This document shows positions 7,792 through 15,446 of a stretch of DNA of 64,000 bases, piece by piece. The position numbers and the translations under genes are program-made. How positions within the stretch are numbered: the stretch's first letter is position 1; the number at the start of each line of letters is the position of its first letter. A model generated the notes under the pieces. The model saw nothing but the letters and a program-made list of their open reading frames with translations, searched no databases and had not been told where the DNA came from. Location of the stretch: assembly GCA_038143435.1 (NCBI GenBank), contig JAYQLX010000004.1:372001-436000 (forward strand), in the 5' to 3' direction. The DNA comes from UBA8337 sp038143435 (lineage in GTDB: Bacteria > Pseudomonadota > Alphaproteobacteria > RS24).

Positions 7792-9484
7792 TGCCATTTT
7801 CGCCATTCCCGGCATGATGCTGATTTTGGGCGCGCTGGTCGTGCCACTGCTGCCGCCCTTCGTGCGCAATTATTATATGCTGGCGCTGATTGCCTTTTCC
7901 GGTTGGACGGTCTGGCAAATTGCACCGGGCTTGCATATGAAGGCCAATCTGGCCGGTATTGACCTCATTTTAGTGCGCGCTGAGGCGATAACCAAACCGT
8001 TTGCGCTGGTCTTCCATATCGCCGCGGCGCTGAACGTCATTTATGCCATGCATGAAGACGTCAAAATCACCGCCACGGCGGGGCTGGCCTATGCCGGTGC
8101 GGCCATTGCCGCTTTGTTCGCCGGTGATTTCCTGACCTTGTTCATTTATTGGGAATTGACCGCTTTCACTTCAGTTTTTCTGGTGCTGGCCGGAAATACG
8201 GCGCGCTCTATGGGCGCGGCGATGCGCTATTTGCTGATGCAAGTCGCCTCCGGCGTGATTTTGCTGGCCGGTGCGGTGCTGCTATGGCGCGAGGGCGCAG
8301 GCTTTGCCATTGCCGCATTGGACGCAACCACGCCAGCCGGTTTCTGCGTGCTGCTCGCCTTCGGCATTAAGGCCGCCTTTCCGTTCTTGAACGGCTGGCT
8401 GCAAGACGCTTATCCCGAAGCCTCGGTCACCGGCACGGTTGTTTTGTCGGCCTTCACCACCAAGCTATCGATTTATATGCTGGCTTTGTGCTTTGCCGGA
8501 TTGACGCCGCTGATTTGGGTCGGCGCGGTGATGACATTGTTCCCCGTCTTCTTTGCAGTGATTGAAAATGACTTGCGCCGCGTCTTGGCCCTTTCTCTAA
8601 ACAACCAATTGGGCTTTATGGTGGTGGGTATTGGTGTCGGCACGGAGCTGGCTTTGAACGGCACAGTGGCGCACGCCTTTGCCCATATTATTTATAAATC
8701 GCTCTTATTTATGAGCATGGGCGCGGTGCTGTTCCGCACCGGCACGGCGAAAGCCAGTGAGCTTGGCGGCTTGTGGAAGCAAATGCCGCTGACCGCCATA
8801 TTCTGCATTATCGGTGCCGTGTCGATTTCCAGCTTCCCGCTCTTTTCCGGCTTTGTGACCAAATCGCTGACCATTGGCGCGACCGCCAAAGAGGGATATT
8901 TCCTCGTCTGGATGGCTTTGATATTCGCCTCCGCCGGTGTGCTGGAACATTCGGGCATTAAAATTCCCTATTTCGCCTTTTTCGGCCATGACCGCAAATT
9001 CAAGGTCAAGGAAGCACCGCTCAATATGCTGGTGGCGATGGGCATTGCCGCCGCATTATGCGTGATTATCGGCATTTTCCCGCAGCCGCTTTATGCGCTT
9101 TTGCCCTATGAGGTGAAATATGATGTGTGGGAGACCGGTCATGTTTTGGGCGAATTGCAACTCTTGCTGTTTGCCGTTTTGGCTTTTGTTTTCTTGATTG
9201 TGCGCGGGCTTTACCCGCCGGAAATTGACTCAACCGTGCTCAACACGGATTGGCTGTTGCGCCGCGCCATACCGCGCGTCGTCAAAGGCCTGGCCATGCC
9301 CGTGCTGACATTATGGTTCGGCGCGGTGGCGTGGGCGCAAAAAACCATTCTCGCTATTTTCCGCATCAGCGAAGAAACCAGCCGCGAAAGCGGTTTGGTA
9401 TCAGGTATTGCCTCAACCGGTGCAGCGGCAGGCATCTTCCTCGCCGTCTTTGCGCTGATGCTTCTTGCCCGCCTGGTTATGTAG
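7784..9484 (+). CDS. NuoL/M/N-like antiporter subunit, third copy with C-terminal extension
   Basis: A third proton-antiporter subunit, 566 residues, intact. Family residues Glu124 (IYWELTAFTSVFL), Lys196 (FGIKAAFPFLNGW), Lys227 (TTKLSIYML) and a Lys in HIIYKSLLFMSMGAVLF are present. After the core of about 14 helices comes an extension (about residues 440-566) with two or three more helices and a polar stretch, as in longer NuoL/MrpA-type proteins but without MbhD/E domains. I selected the ATG at 7784, seven bases after GGAG; upstream ATGs at 7769 and 7778 are possible. Last gene of the operon; a bidirectional terminator follows. Confidence 0.9.
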   Translation: MLDAIFAIPGMMLILGALVVPLLPPFVRNYYMLALIAFSGWTVWQIAPGLHMKANLAGIDLILVRAEAITKPFALVFHIAAALNVIYAMHEDVKITATAGLAYAGAAIAALFAGDFLTLFIYWELTAFTSVFLVLAGNTARSMGAAMRYLLMQVASGVILLAGAVLLWREGAGFAIAALDATTPAGFCVLLAFGIKAAFPFLNGWLQDAYPEASVTGTVVLSAFTTKLSIYMLALCFAGLTPLIWVGAVMTLFPVFFAVIENDLRRVLALSLNNQLGFMVVGIGVGTELALNGTVAHAFAHIIYKSLLFMSMGAVLFRTGTAKASELGGLWKQMPLTAIFCIIGAVSISSFPLFSGFVTKSLTIGATAKEGYFLVWMALIFASAGVLEHSGIKIPYFAFFGHDRKFKVKEAPLNMLVAMGIAAALCVIIGIFPQPLYALLPYEVKYDVWETGHVLGELQLLLFAVLAFVFLIVRGLYPPEIDSTVLNTDWLLRRAIPRVVKGLAMPVLTLWFGAVAWAQKTILAIFRISEETSRESGLVSGIASTGAAAGIFLAVFALMLLARLVM

Positions 9485-9492
9485 CCCATAAA

Positions 9493-9518
9493 AAAGGCGC
9501 ACCCGCAGGCGCGCCTTT
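9493..9518. terminator. Bidirectional terminator between convergent operons
   Basis: An 8-bp perfect stem, AAAGGCGC (9493-9500) with GCGCCTTT (9511-9518), has a 10-base loop. It is flanked by an A-run on the left and T-rich sequence on the right, so it can work for both the antiporter operon (plus) and the acyl-CoA dehydrogenase operon (minus) that converge here. Confidence 0.8.
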
Positions 9519-9538
9519 CTTTGTCTCATTTACCGCGC

Positions 9539-10750
9539 TTAAAGACCGAGCACGGCCTTTGAGATAATGCCGCGCTGAATTTCATTCGAACCGGCATAAA
9601 TCGATGTTTTGCGATAATTGAAATAACGCGGCGTGACCGGCGCAACACCGGCCATGCCGATATCGCTCTCATTGGTCGAGGCCAGCGTATCTTCAACAAA
9701 GGGCAGACCGTATTGACCGACCGCTTCCATGCCCAATTGCGACAATTCCTGCTGCAATTCAGAGCCGCGCGTCTTCAACATGGAAGACGAGCCGGGGCCG
9801 ATATTCTGACCGGCACTAATCTCGGAGAAAATGCGCAATTCGGTCGCTTCCAGCACCATAATCTGACGCTCAAGATCGGCCATTTTGGCAGCAAAATCAT
9901 CATCCTGAAGCAAGGGCTGGCCTTCGCTGACCACATCACCGGCCAATTTTTTGACTTTTTCCAAGCTGCGATACAGACCGCCGGAATAGGGATTGCCACG
10001 CTCAAATTCCAGAAGATATTTGGCGCAGGTCCAGCCCTCGTTCAAATTGCCGACAAGGTTTTCCTTCGGCACTTTCACATCTTCAAAAAATACTTGGTTA
10101 ATCTCTTGCGCGCCTTCAGCCGGTCCGTCCAGCGTCACCAATGGCGACACAGTGACACCCGGCGCGTGCATATCAATCAGCAGAAATGAAATGCCTTCTT
10201 GGCGTTTGCCTTCATTGGAGGTGCGCACAAGACAGAAAATCATGTCGGCATGCTGCGCCATTGTCGTCCAAATCTTGGTGCCATTGCACAAAAAATGGTC
10301 GCCCTTATCTTCGGCTTTCATTTGCAATGAGGCGAGGTCGGAACCTGAGCCGGGCTCTGAATAGCCCTGACACCACCACACATTTGACGCGAGAATATCG
10401 GGCAGATATTTGGCTTTCTGTTCTTCCGTGCCAAATTTCATGATGACCGGCGCGACCATTGTCATGCCAAAAGCAATGGTATGCGGCGCACCGGCTGCTT
10501 CCATTTCTTGTGTGTAGATGAATTTCTGCGGCGGGGTAAAACCCGCGCCGCCATGCTCGGTCGGCCAATTGGGTGCGGCCCACCCTTTTTCATAAAGGCG
10601 CTTTTGCCAAGTCACATGGCTTTCTTTGGTGATATAGCCGTTTTTCGAACGCTCACATTCGCGGCGAATATCCGGCGTGAAAGCTTCGTCGATAAAATCA
10701 CGCACTTCCTGACGGAAGGCCTCATCTTCTGCACTATATTTCAAATCCAT
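9539..10750 (-). CDS. Acyl-CoA dehydrogenase, large-subunit type (PimC-like)
   Basis: FAD-dependent acyl-CoA dehydrogenase of 403 residues. The N-terminal helical domain begins MDLKYSAEDEAFRQEVRDF. The middle beta domain has WWCQGYSEPGSGSDLASL and KIWTTMAQHAD, and the C-terminus ends YAGSNEIQRGIISKAVLGL, the FAD/substrate segment near the end of these enzymes. The subtype resembles the large subunits of heteromeric dehydrogenases for pimeloyl-CoA or steroid-derived acyl-CoA. I chose the ATG at 10750, preceded by GGAGCG, over an upstream in-frame codon. Last gene of a minus-strand operon with a quinol-monooxygenase-like protein, a crotonase and two more dehydrogenases. Substrate unknown. Confidence 0.92.
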   Translation of the reverse strand: MDLKYSAEDEAFRQEVRDFIDEAFTPDIRRECERSKNGYITKESHVTWQKRLYEKGWAAPNWPTEHGGAGFTPPQKFIYTQEMEAAGAPHTIAFGMTMVAPVIMKFGTEEQKAKYLPDILASNVWWCQGYSEPGSGSDLASLQMKAEDKGDHFLCNGTKIWTTMAQHADMIFCLVRTSNEGKRQEGISFLLIDMHAPGVTVSPLVTLDGPAEGAQEINQVFFEDVKVPKENLVGNLNEGWTCAKYLLEFERGNPYSGGLYRSLEKVKKLAGDVVSEGQPLLQDDDFAAKMADLERQIMVLEATELRIFSEISAGQNIGPGSSSMLKTRGSELQQELSQLGMEAVGQYGLPFVEDTLASTNESDIGMAGVAPVTPRYFNYRKTSIYAGSNEIQRGIISKAVLGL

Positions 10751-10760
10751 TGGTCGCTCC

Positions 10761-11060
10761 TTAAGATATGAATTTAACCGGCACAACGTCGGGGGCTGCT
10801 GCCATCACGCCGCCGCCCAGCGGGGCTGCCGCTGCGCCAAAGGCTTCTGATCTGCCATGCGCTTTGCGCGCCTCTTCGCTTTCGTAAATTTCGAACACGC
10901 GATAGGTCGTCGGATCGGCCTCATCTTGCATCAAATCATATTGCAGCGTGCCCGGCTCATCAGCCGCCACCGCTTTTTGCATTTCGGCAAAGGCGGCTTC
11001 AAAATCCGCCTGCTTGCCATCGGCAACTTTCAAGGTTGCCATATATCCTACTTTCATCAT
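10761..11060 (-). CDS. Antibiotic biosynthesis monooxygenase (ABM/YgiN-like) protein
   Basis: A protein of 99 residues with the ferredoxin-like ABM fold pattern: a first strand GYMATLKV, a helix rich in Ala/Glu, then GTLQYDLMQDEADPTTYRVFEIYESEEARKAHGRSEAF-type features (split here: TLQYDLMQDE, FEIYES, KAHGRSEAF). Such small dimeric proteins act on quinones or aromatic metabolites or have no proven activity. It lies 10 bp from the dehydrogenase downstream and 13 bp from the crotonase upstream, so it is co-transcribed with an acyl-CoA oxidation pathway. Start ATG is preceded by GGGAGACT. Confidence 0.85.
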   Translation of the reverse strand: MMKVGYMATLKVADGKQADFEAAFAEMQKAVAADEPGTLQYDLMQDEADPTTYRVFEIYESEEARKAHGRSEAFGAAAAPLGGGVMAAAPDVVPVKFIS

Positions 11061-11073
11061 CAGTCTCCCGTCA

Positions 11074-11865
11074 TTATTTGTCTTTATACTCTGCCGGCCT
11101 CTTCTCCAGCATGGCCGTCACTGCTTCTAAATGGTCTTCACTCATATGCATGAGGGCTTGTGCATTGGCCGACATTTCCATCACGCTTGCAAAATCATTG
11201 GTCTGGCCATGACGCAATAAGCGCTTGGCGGCGCGCAATGCTTCTGCACTTTGCGCTGCAATTTGATGAGCCATATCATGCGCGGTTTCGAGCAATTTGT
11301 CATCTGCCACGACTTGCGACACAAGACCCCAGCTTAACGCCTCATCAGCCGATATGGTTTTGCCGGTAAACAATAATTCTGAGGCGCGTGCGCCGCCGAT
11401 AATGCGCGGCAACAGCCACGCCCCGCCATCGCCCGGAATAAGCCCGACTTTCAGAAATGTCGCGCCGAAAATCGCTTGTTCAGAAGCAATGCGCATATCA
11501 CACAGGCACGCCACATCATTACCCAGGCCGATAGCCGGGCCGTTAACGGCGGCAATGGTCGGCACTTCCAAACCCCACAGGCTTTTGACGATTTGATTAA
11601 TACCGCGGCGATAGCCATCGGCAATATGCGCCGGTGAACCGGCAAACGGGCCTTCGCGTTTTTGCATGGCCTTGATATTGCCGCCGGCTGAAAAGGCTGA
11701 ACCGGCGCCGGTCAGAATGACACAGCGCACATTGCGGTCGTCATTAATACGCGCCACCGCATCTGAAAAAACCCCGCCATCGCCCGGCTCGCCAAGCGCA
11801 TTGCGCATGTCGGGCCGGTTGATGGTCAGGGTTACAATGTGACCCTGCTGGTCAAAATCCAGCAT
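11074..11865 (-). CDS. Enoyl-CoA hydratase/isomerase family (crotonase)
   Basis: Crotonase-fold protein of 263 residues. The N-terminal VTLTINRPDMRNAL, the first oxyanion-hole region GSAFSAGGNIKAM and the second around AVNGPAIGLGNDVACLCDMRIAS are clear. In classical hydratases two Glu act in catalysis; here the second loop reads FLKVGLIPGDGGAWLLPRIIG, where the usual Glu is replaced by a Pro-Gly-Asp sequence, so this may be an isomerase or another crotonase activity. It sits in the five-gene acyl-CoA operon, 8 bp from the upstream dehydrogenase gene. Confidence 0.9.
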   Translation of the reverse strand: MLDFDQQGHIVTLTINRPDMRNALGEPGDGGVFSDAVARINDDRNVRCVILTGAGSAFSAGGNIKAMQKREGPFAGSPAHIADGYRRGINQIVKSLWGLEVPTIAAVNGPAIGLGNDVACLCDMRIASEQAIFGATFLKVGLIPGDGGAWLLPRIIGGARASELLFTGKTISADEALSWGLVSQVVADDKLLETAHDMAHQIAAQSAEALRAAKRLLRHGQTNDFASVMEMSANAQALMHMSEDHLEAVTAMLEKRPAEYKDK

Positions 11866-11873
11866 GGGAAACC

Positions 11874-13001
11874 TTAAGCGGCTGCGAAGCGCTTCAGGTG
11901 ATGGTCAACATTACCGAATTGCGTATCGATAACGGTCAGGCGTTTGAAATAATGCCCGACATTCAGCTCTTCCGTCATGCCCATGCCGCCATGCAATTGC
12001 ACTGCTTGCTGGCCGACGAAACGACCCGATTTACCGATTTGGACTTTCGCACCGGCGGCCGCTTTTTTGCGTTCGGCTTCGCCTTCAACCAGTTTCATAT
12101 TGACCATATAGGTCATGGAGACGGATTGCTCATATTCCATGAACATATCAACCATGCGGTGCTGCAGAACTTGGAAGCTGCCAATCGGCACGCCGAACTG
12201 CTTGCGGGTTTTGCAATATTCAACCGTCGCATCATTCAGGCATTTCATATGACCGATAGCTTCGGCGCATACCGCACCAATGCCATAATCAAGCGCTTCC
12301 TCGAGCAATGCCAAACCGTTACCGGCATCACCAATCAACGCATCGCCACCAACCGCGACATTTTCCAATGTCACTTCGCTGGCGCGGTTGCCGTCAACCG
12401 TCGGATAATCCTGTGTCGAAACACCGGCGGCTGATTTTTCAACGATGAACAAGCCGAGCCCGTCACTGTCGCGTTGGTCGCCGGAAATGCGCGCCGAGAC
12501 AATCAGCTTATTGGCCCAGGGCGCCGCAACCACGACCGCTTTGGTGCCGTTCAGCACATAACCGTCGCCATCCGCTTTGGCCGACGTCAGCACATCAGCC
12601 GGATTAAAACGGCTTTGTGGCTCGGCATAAGCCAGCGCCCAAATATCTTCACCGCCGATAATGCCCGGCAATTGCCCTTCTTTTTGCGCCTCTGAGCCGT
12701 GACGCGAAAGAATGCCGCCGCACAAAACGACGGTCGGCAAATAGGGCTCGACGACCAAGCCACGGCCCAATTCTTCCATAATCACCATAGTTTCAATCGG
12801 GCCACCGTCGAGGCCGCCCATTTCTTCTGAGAACGGCGCAGCCAGCAAACCAAGCTCGGCAAATTGCTGCCAAATTTCTTTGCTCATGCCATCTTCGCTG
12901 CGGACAATTTTCATCCGTGCATCGAAATCATAATTATCCTGCACAAAGCTCTGCACCATGTTGCGGAGCAGGGTTTGCTCTTCAGTAAAGCTAAAATCCA
13001 C
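11874..13001 (-). CDS. Acyl-CoA dehydrogenase, small-subunit type (PimD-like)
   Basis: Acyl-CoA dehydrogenase of 375 residues starting MDFSFTEEQTLLRNMVQSF. The central domain has LAYAEPQSRFNP in place of the canonical T-E-P-x-x-G-S-D motif, and the C-terminal domain has EYCKTRKQFGVPIGSFQVLQ and AVQLHGGMGMTEELNVGHYF. These traits match the small partner of heterotetrameric dehydrogenases, where one subunit carries degenerate nucleotide-binding motifs. Its immediate upstream neighbour is a large-subunit type, so they probably form an alpha2beta2 enzyme. It has 8 bp to the crotonase downstream. Substrate cannot be inferred. Confidence 0.9.
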   Translation of the reverse strand: MDFSFTEEQTLLRNMVQSFVQDNYDFDARMKIVRSEDGMSKEIWQQFAELGLLAAPFSEEMGGLDGGPIETMVIMEELGRGLVVEPYLPTVVLCGGILSRHGSEAQKEGQLPGIIGGEDIWALAYAEPQSRFNPADVLTSAKADGDGYVLNGTKAVVVAAPWANKLIVSARISGDQRDSDGLGLFIVEKSAAGVSTQDYPTVDGNRASEVTLENVAVGGDALIGDAGNGLALLEEALDYGIGAVCAEAIGHMKCLNDATVEYCKTRKQFGVPIGSFQVLQHRMVDMFMEYEQSVSMTYMVNMKLVEGEAERKKAAAGAKVQIGKSGRFVGQQAVQLHGGMGMTEELNVGHYFKRLTVIDTQFGNVDHHLKRFAAA

Positions 13002-13033
13002 TGTTCAATTCCTCTTCAAATTCGCTTCGAAGC

Positions 13034-14222
13034 CTAAAGGCCCAAAACCATCTTGGCAATAATATTGCGCTGAATCTCGTTCGACCCGCCATAAATGGAA
13101 GTCTTGCGATTGTTAAAATAAGATTGCGACACGCCTTCAGCATGGTCCGGCCCAATGGCCAGATAATTATCGCCACGGTCAAGCTGCGGCACCCAGGGGG
13201 AGGCGTAATTGCCGACCGCTTCCATTGTCAGTTCGGTAATCCGTTGTTGGATTTCCGTGCCCTTGATTTTCAAGATTGAGCTTTCCGGACCCGGGCCTTG
13301 ACCTTTGCTTTCGGAGGCCAAAGTGCGCAATTCGGTATATTCCAGCGCCGTCAGGTCAATTTCCAGTTCGGCAATCTTCTTGGAGAAATCAGCCGAGTCC
13401 AAAAGCGGCGCACCGTCTTCCAATTCGGCGCGCGCAATATCACGCAAGCGATCAATGGCTTTTTTGGAGCGCGCCACACCGGCAATGCCTGAACGCTCAT
13501 TGCCCAATAGAAATTTGGCAATCGTCCAGCCCTTATCTTGTTCACCCACCAGATTTTTGGCCGGTACGCGCACGTCTGTCAGGAACACTTCATTGACTTC
13601 ATGACCGCCATCAATGGTGATTATTGGCTTCACTTCAATGCCCGGCGTGTTCATGTCAATCAGCAAAAAGGAAATGCCTTCTTGCGGCTTGCCGTCGCTG
13701 CTGGTGCGCACGAGGCAAAACATCCAATCGGCATGTTGCGCCAAAGTGGTCCAAATTTTGTGGCCGTTAACGACATATTCGTCGCCGTCCAATTCGGCTT
13801 TGGTTTTCAAACCGGCCAAGGTCAGACCCGGCACCGGGCTCTGAATAGCCCTGACACCACCAAGTTTCGCCCGACAAAATGCCCGGCAGCACCCAATCTT
13901 TCTGCTCTTGATTGCCGAATGAGTAAATCACCGGCCCCAACATAGCGACGCCGAAAGGCAGAGGCGGAATGGTGCCGAAAGCGGCACTTTCTTCATTCCA
14001 AATATATTTCTGCGTTACCGTCCAACCGGTGCCGCCAAATTCCTCCGGCCAGCTCGGGGCAGCCCAGCCTTTTTCGGCAAGAATTTTGTGCCAAGCAAGG
14101 AAATCTTCCTTGCTCAACTCGCCACGGTCGGCACCGACCAAATGTTTCGGATAATTTTCTTCAATAAAGCTGCGCACTTCAGCGCGGAACGCCTCATCTT
14201 CAGGTGCAAAATCGATATCCAT
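13034..14222 (-). pseudogene. Acyl-CoA dehydrogenase, large-subunit type, interrupted by one frameshift
   Basis: Two frames together give one dehydrogenase of about 395 residues. The first part starts MDIDFAPEDEAFRAEVRSF and runs through WWCQGYSEPGAGSDL, then loses similarity. The continuation AGLKTKAELDGDEYVVNGHK is in another frame and runs to YGGSNEIQRNIIAKMVLGL. The join is around 13816-13823; removing one base (C or T in the CCTT of the coding strand) restores GSDLAGLKTK. The restored length fits the family. The ATG at 14222 follows GGAGG. It is the first gene of the five-gene operon and pairs with the small-subunit gene downstream. I suspect a sequence error rather than true loss. Confidence 0.85.
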
Positions 14223-14327
14223 CAGGACCTCCAATCAAATTTATCCGAATTTAGACGAAAAAAGCGGTGAATCAATCACCCAAAGGGAAAAAATGACGCA
14301 TCAGTCATATTGTGTTAAAACCCCCTT

Positions 14328-14519
14328 ATGAGCGTGACAGAAAACAGTCCCAAATCGCCTTGCCGCCGCGTCTGCGCGGTGTCGGCGCGCGCCGGTTTTT
14401 GCATTGGATGTGGCCGCAAATTGGCCGTAATCGGCGGCTGGTCAGGCTTTTCAGATGATGAAAAACGCGCCGTTTTGGCCGAATTACCGGCGCGGCTCGA
14501 CAGTTTGAAATCGGCCTAA
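14328..14519 (+). CDS. DUF1289 family small cysteine protein
   Basis: A protein of 63 residues with the DUF1289 pattern: SPCRRVCAVSARAGFCIGCGRKL, that is Cys12 and Cys16 followed by a C-x-x-C pair, then a Trp (IGGWSGFSDDEKRAV) and a basic helix. The cysteines suggest binding of a metal or Fe-S cluster; the role is unproven. Its stop overlaps the stop of the convergent methyltransferase gene by four bases. A weak inverted repeat, ATGAC/GTCAT, lies at 14293-14308 in the 105-bp region shared with the divergent dehydrogenase operon. Confidence 0.85.
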   Translation: MSVTENSPKSPCRRVCAVSARAGFCIGCGRKLAVIGGWSGFSDDEKRAVLAELPARLDSLKSA

Positions 14520-15367
14520 AGCGGCTTATCGCCAAACCAATTTAAGGTTTCCGCCAAATTCACCACTTCGCCAATAACGATAATTGAGGGCGGCTCAAGA
14601 TTGTGCTGTTCGGCCAATTTTGCAGCTTCGGCCAAACGGCCCTTAGCGATGCGCTGACGCGGTGTCGTCGCATGGGTAACAATGGCCACCGGCTCATCAG
14701 CGCTACGCCCCGCCTGCATCAATAATTCGGCAATCACCGCGAGACGGCTCATCGCCATATAAATGACAATCACCGGCGAGGCTTTGGCAATTGATGCCCA
14801 ATCCAGTAATTCCGCCTGACCTTTACCGGCCAAATGGCCGGTGACAAAAGTAACGGCATGATTGACGTCACGATGGGTGGCGGGAATACCGGCATAGCCG
14901 AGCCCGCCGACACCGGCCGAAATGCCGGGTATCATGCGAAACGGAATATCGGCCGCGACCAACGCTTGCGCTTCTTCGCCGCCGCGTCCGAACACAAACG
15001 GATCGCCGCCTTTCAAGCGCAGCACGCGATGGCCGTCTTGAGCCAATTCAATCAGCTTGTCGGTAATGTCTTGCTGGTTCCAACTGGGTTTGCCGCCGCG
15101 CTTGCCGGCATAAAAAAGCTCGGCATCGGGGCGCACCAGAGACAAAATATCTTCCGAGACCAGCGCGTCATAAACCACTTTATCGGCCTGTTTGAGCGCA
15201 TTGACCGCGTGCAATGTCAGCAAGCCCGGGTCGCCCGGCCCCGCACCGGCCAGCCATACCCAACCGGGCGCAAATTCCGGCATGCCGTCAATTTGAATGT
15301 CGGGCATCGGGCTGTCGCTCAGCGTCAGGCGGATAATTTCCTGCCGGTTTTTGTCATCAGCACTCAT
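14516..15367 (-). CDS. cobA: Uroporphyrinogen-III C-methyltransferase (siroheme synthesis)
   Basis: SAM-dependent methyltransferase of 283 residues that makes precorrin-2 from uroporphyrinogen III for siroheme or cobalamin. Signature motifs are VWLAGAGPGDPGLLTLHA near residue 38, KRGGKPSWNQQDI, the GGDPFVFGRGGEEA loop and VTGHLAGKG. It is a single methyltransferase domain; the dehydrogenase/chelatase domain of CysG is absent. An N-terminal extension of about 35 residues precedes the domain. Siroheme is the cofactor of the sulfite reductase encoded at 34180-35833, which gives a likely use for the product. Confidence 0.93.
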   Translation of the reverse strand: MSADDKNRQEIIRLTLSDSPMPDIQIDGMPEFAPGWVWLAGAGPGDPGLLTLHAVNALKQADKVVYDALVSEDILSLVRPDAELFYAGKRGGKPSWNQQDITDKLIELAQDGHRVLRLKGGDPFVFGRGGEEAQALVAADIPFRMIPGISAGVGGLGYAGIPATHRDVNHAVTFVTGHLAGKGQAELLDWASIAKASPVIVIYMAMSRLAVIAELLMQAGRSADEPVAIVTHATTPRQRIAKGRLAEAAKLAEQHNLEPPSIIVIGEVVNLAETLNWFGDKPL

Positions 15368-15446
15368 CGGGCGGTTATAGGCGGTTTTACCGAACCGGTA
15401 AATCTGCTATCAGCAGAACAGTTATTCCTCCCACTGGAGCTCTCCC

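Noticed and set aside
14293..14308. Inverted repeat ATGAC/GTCAT as an operator of the dehydrogenase operon
   Set aside because: The arms are only 5 bases and such repeats are frequent by chance; noted but not claimed.
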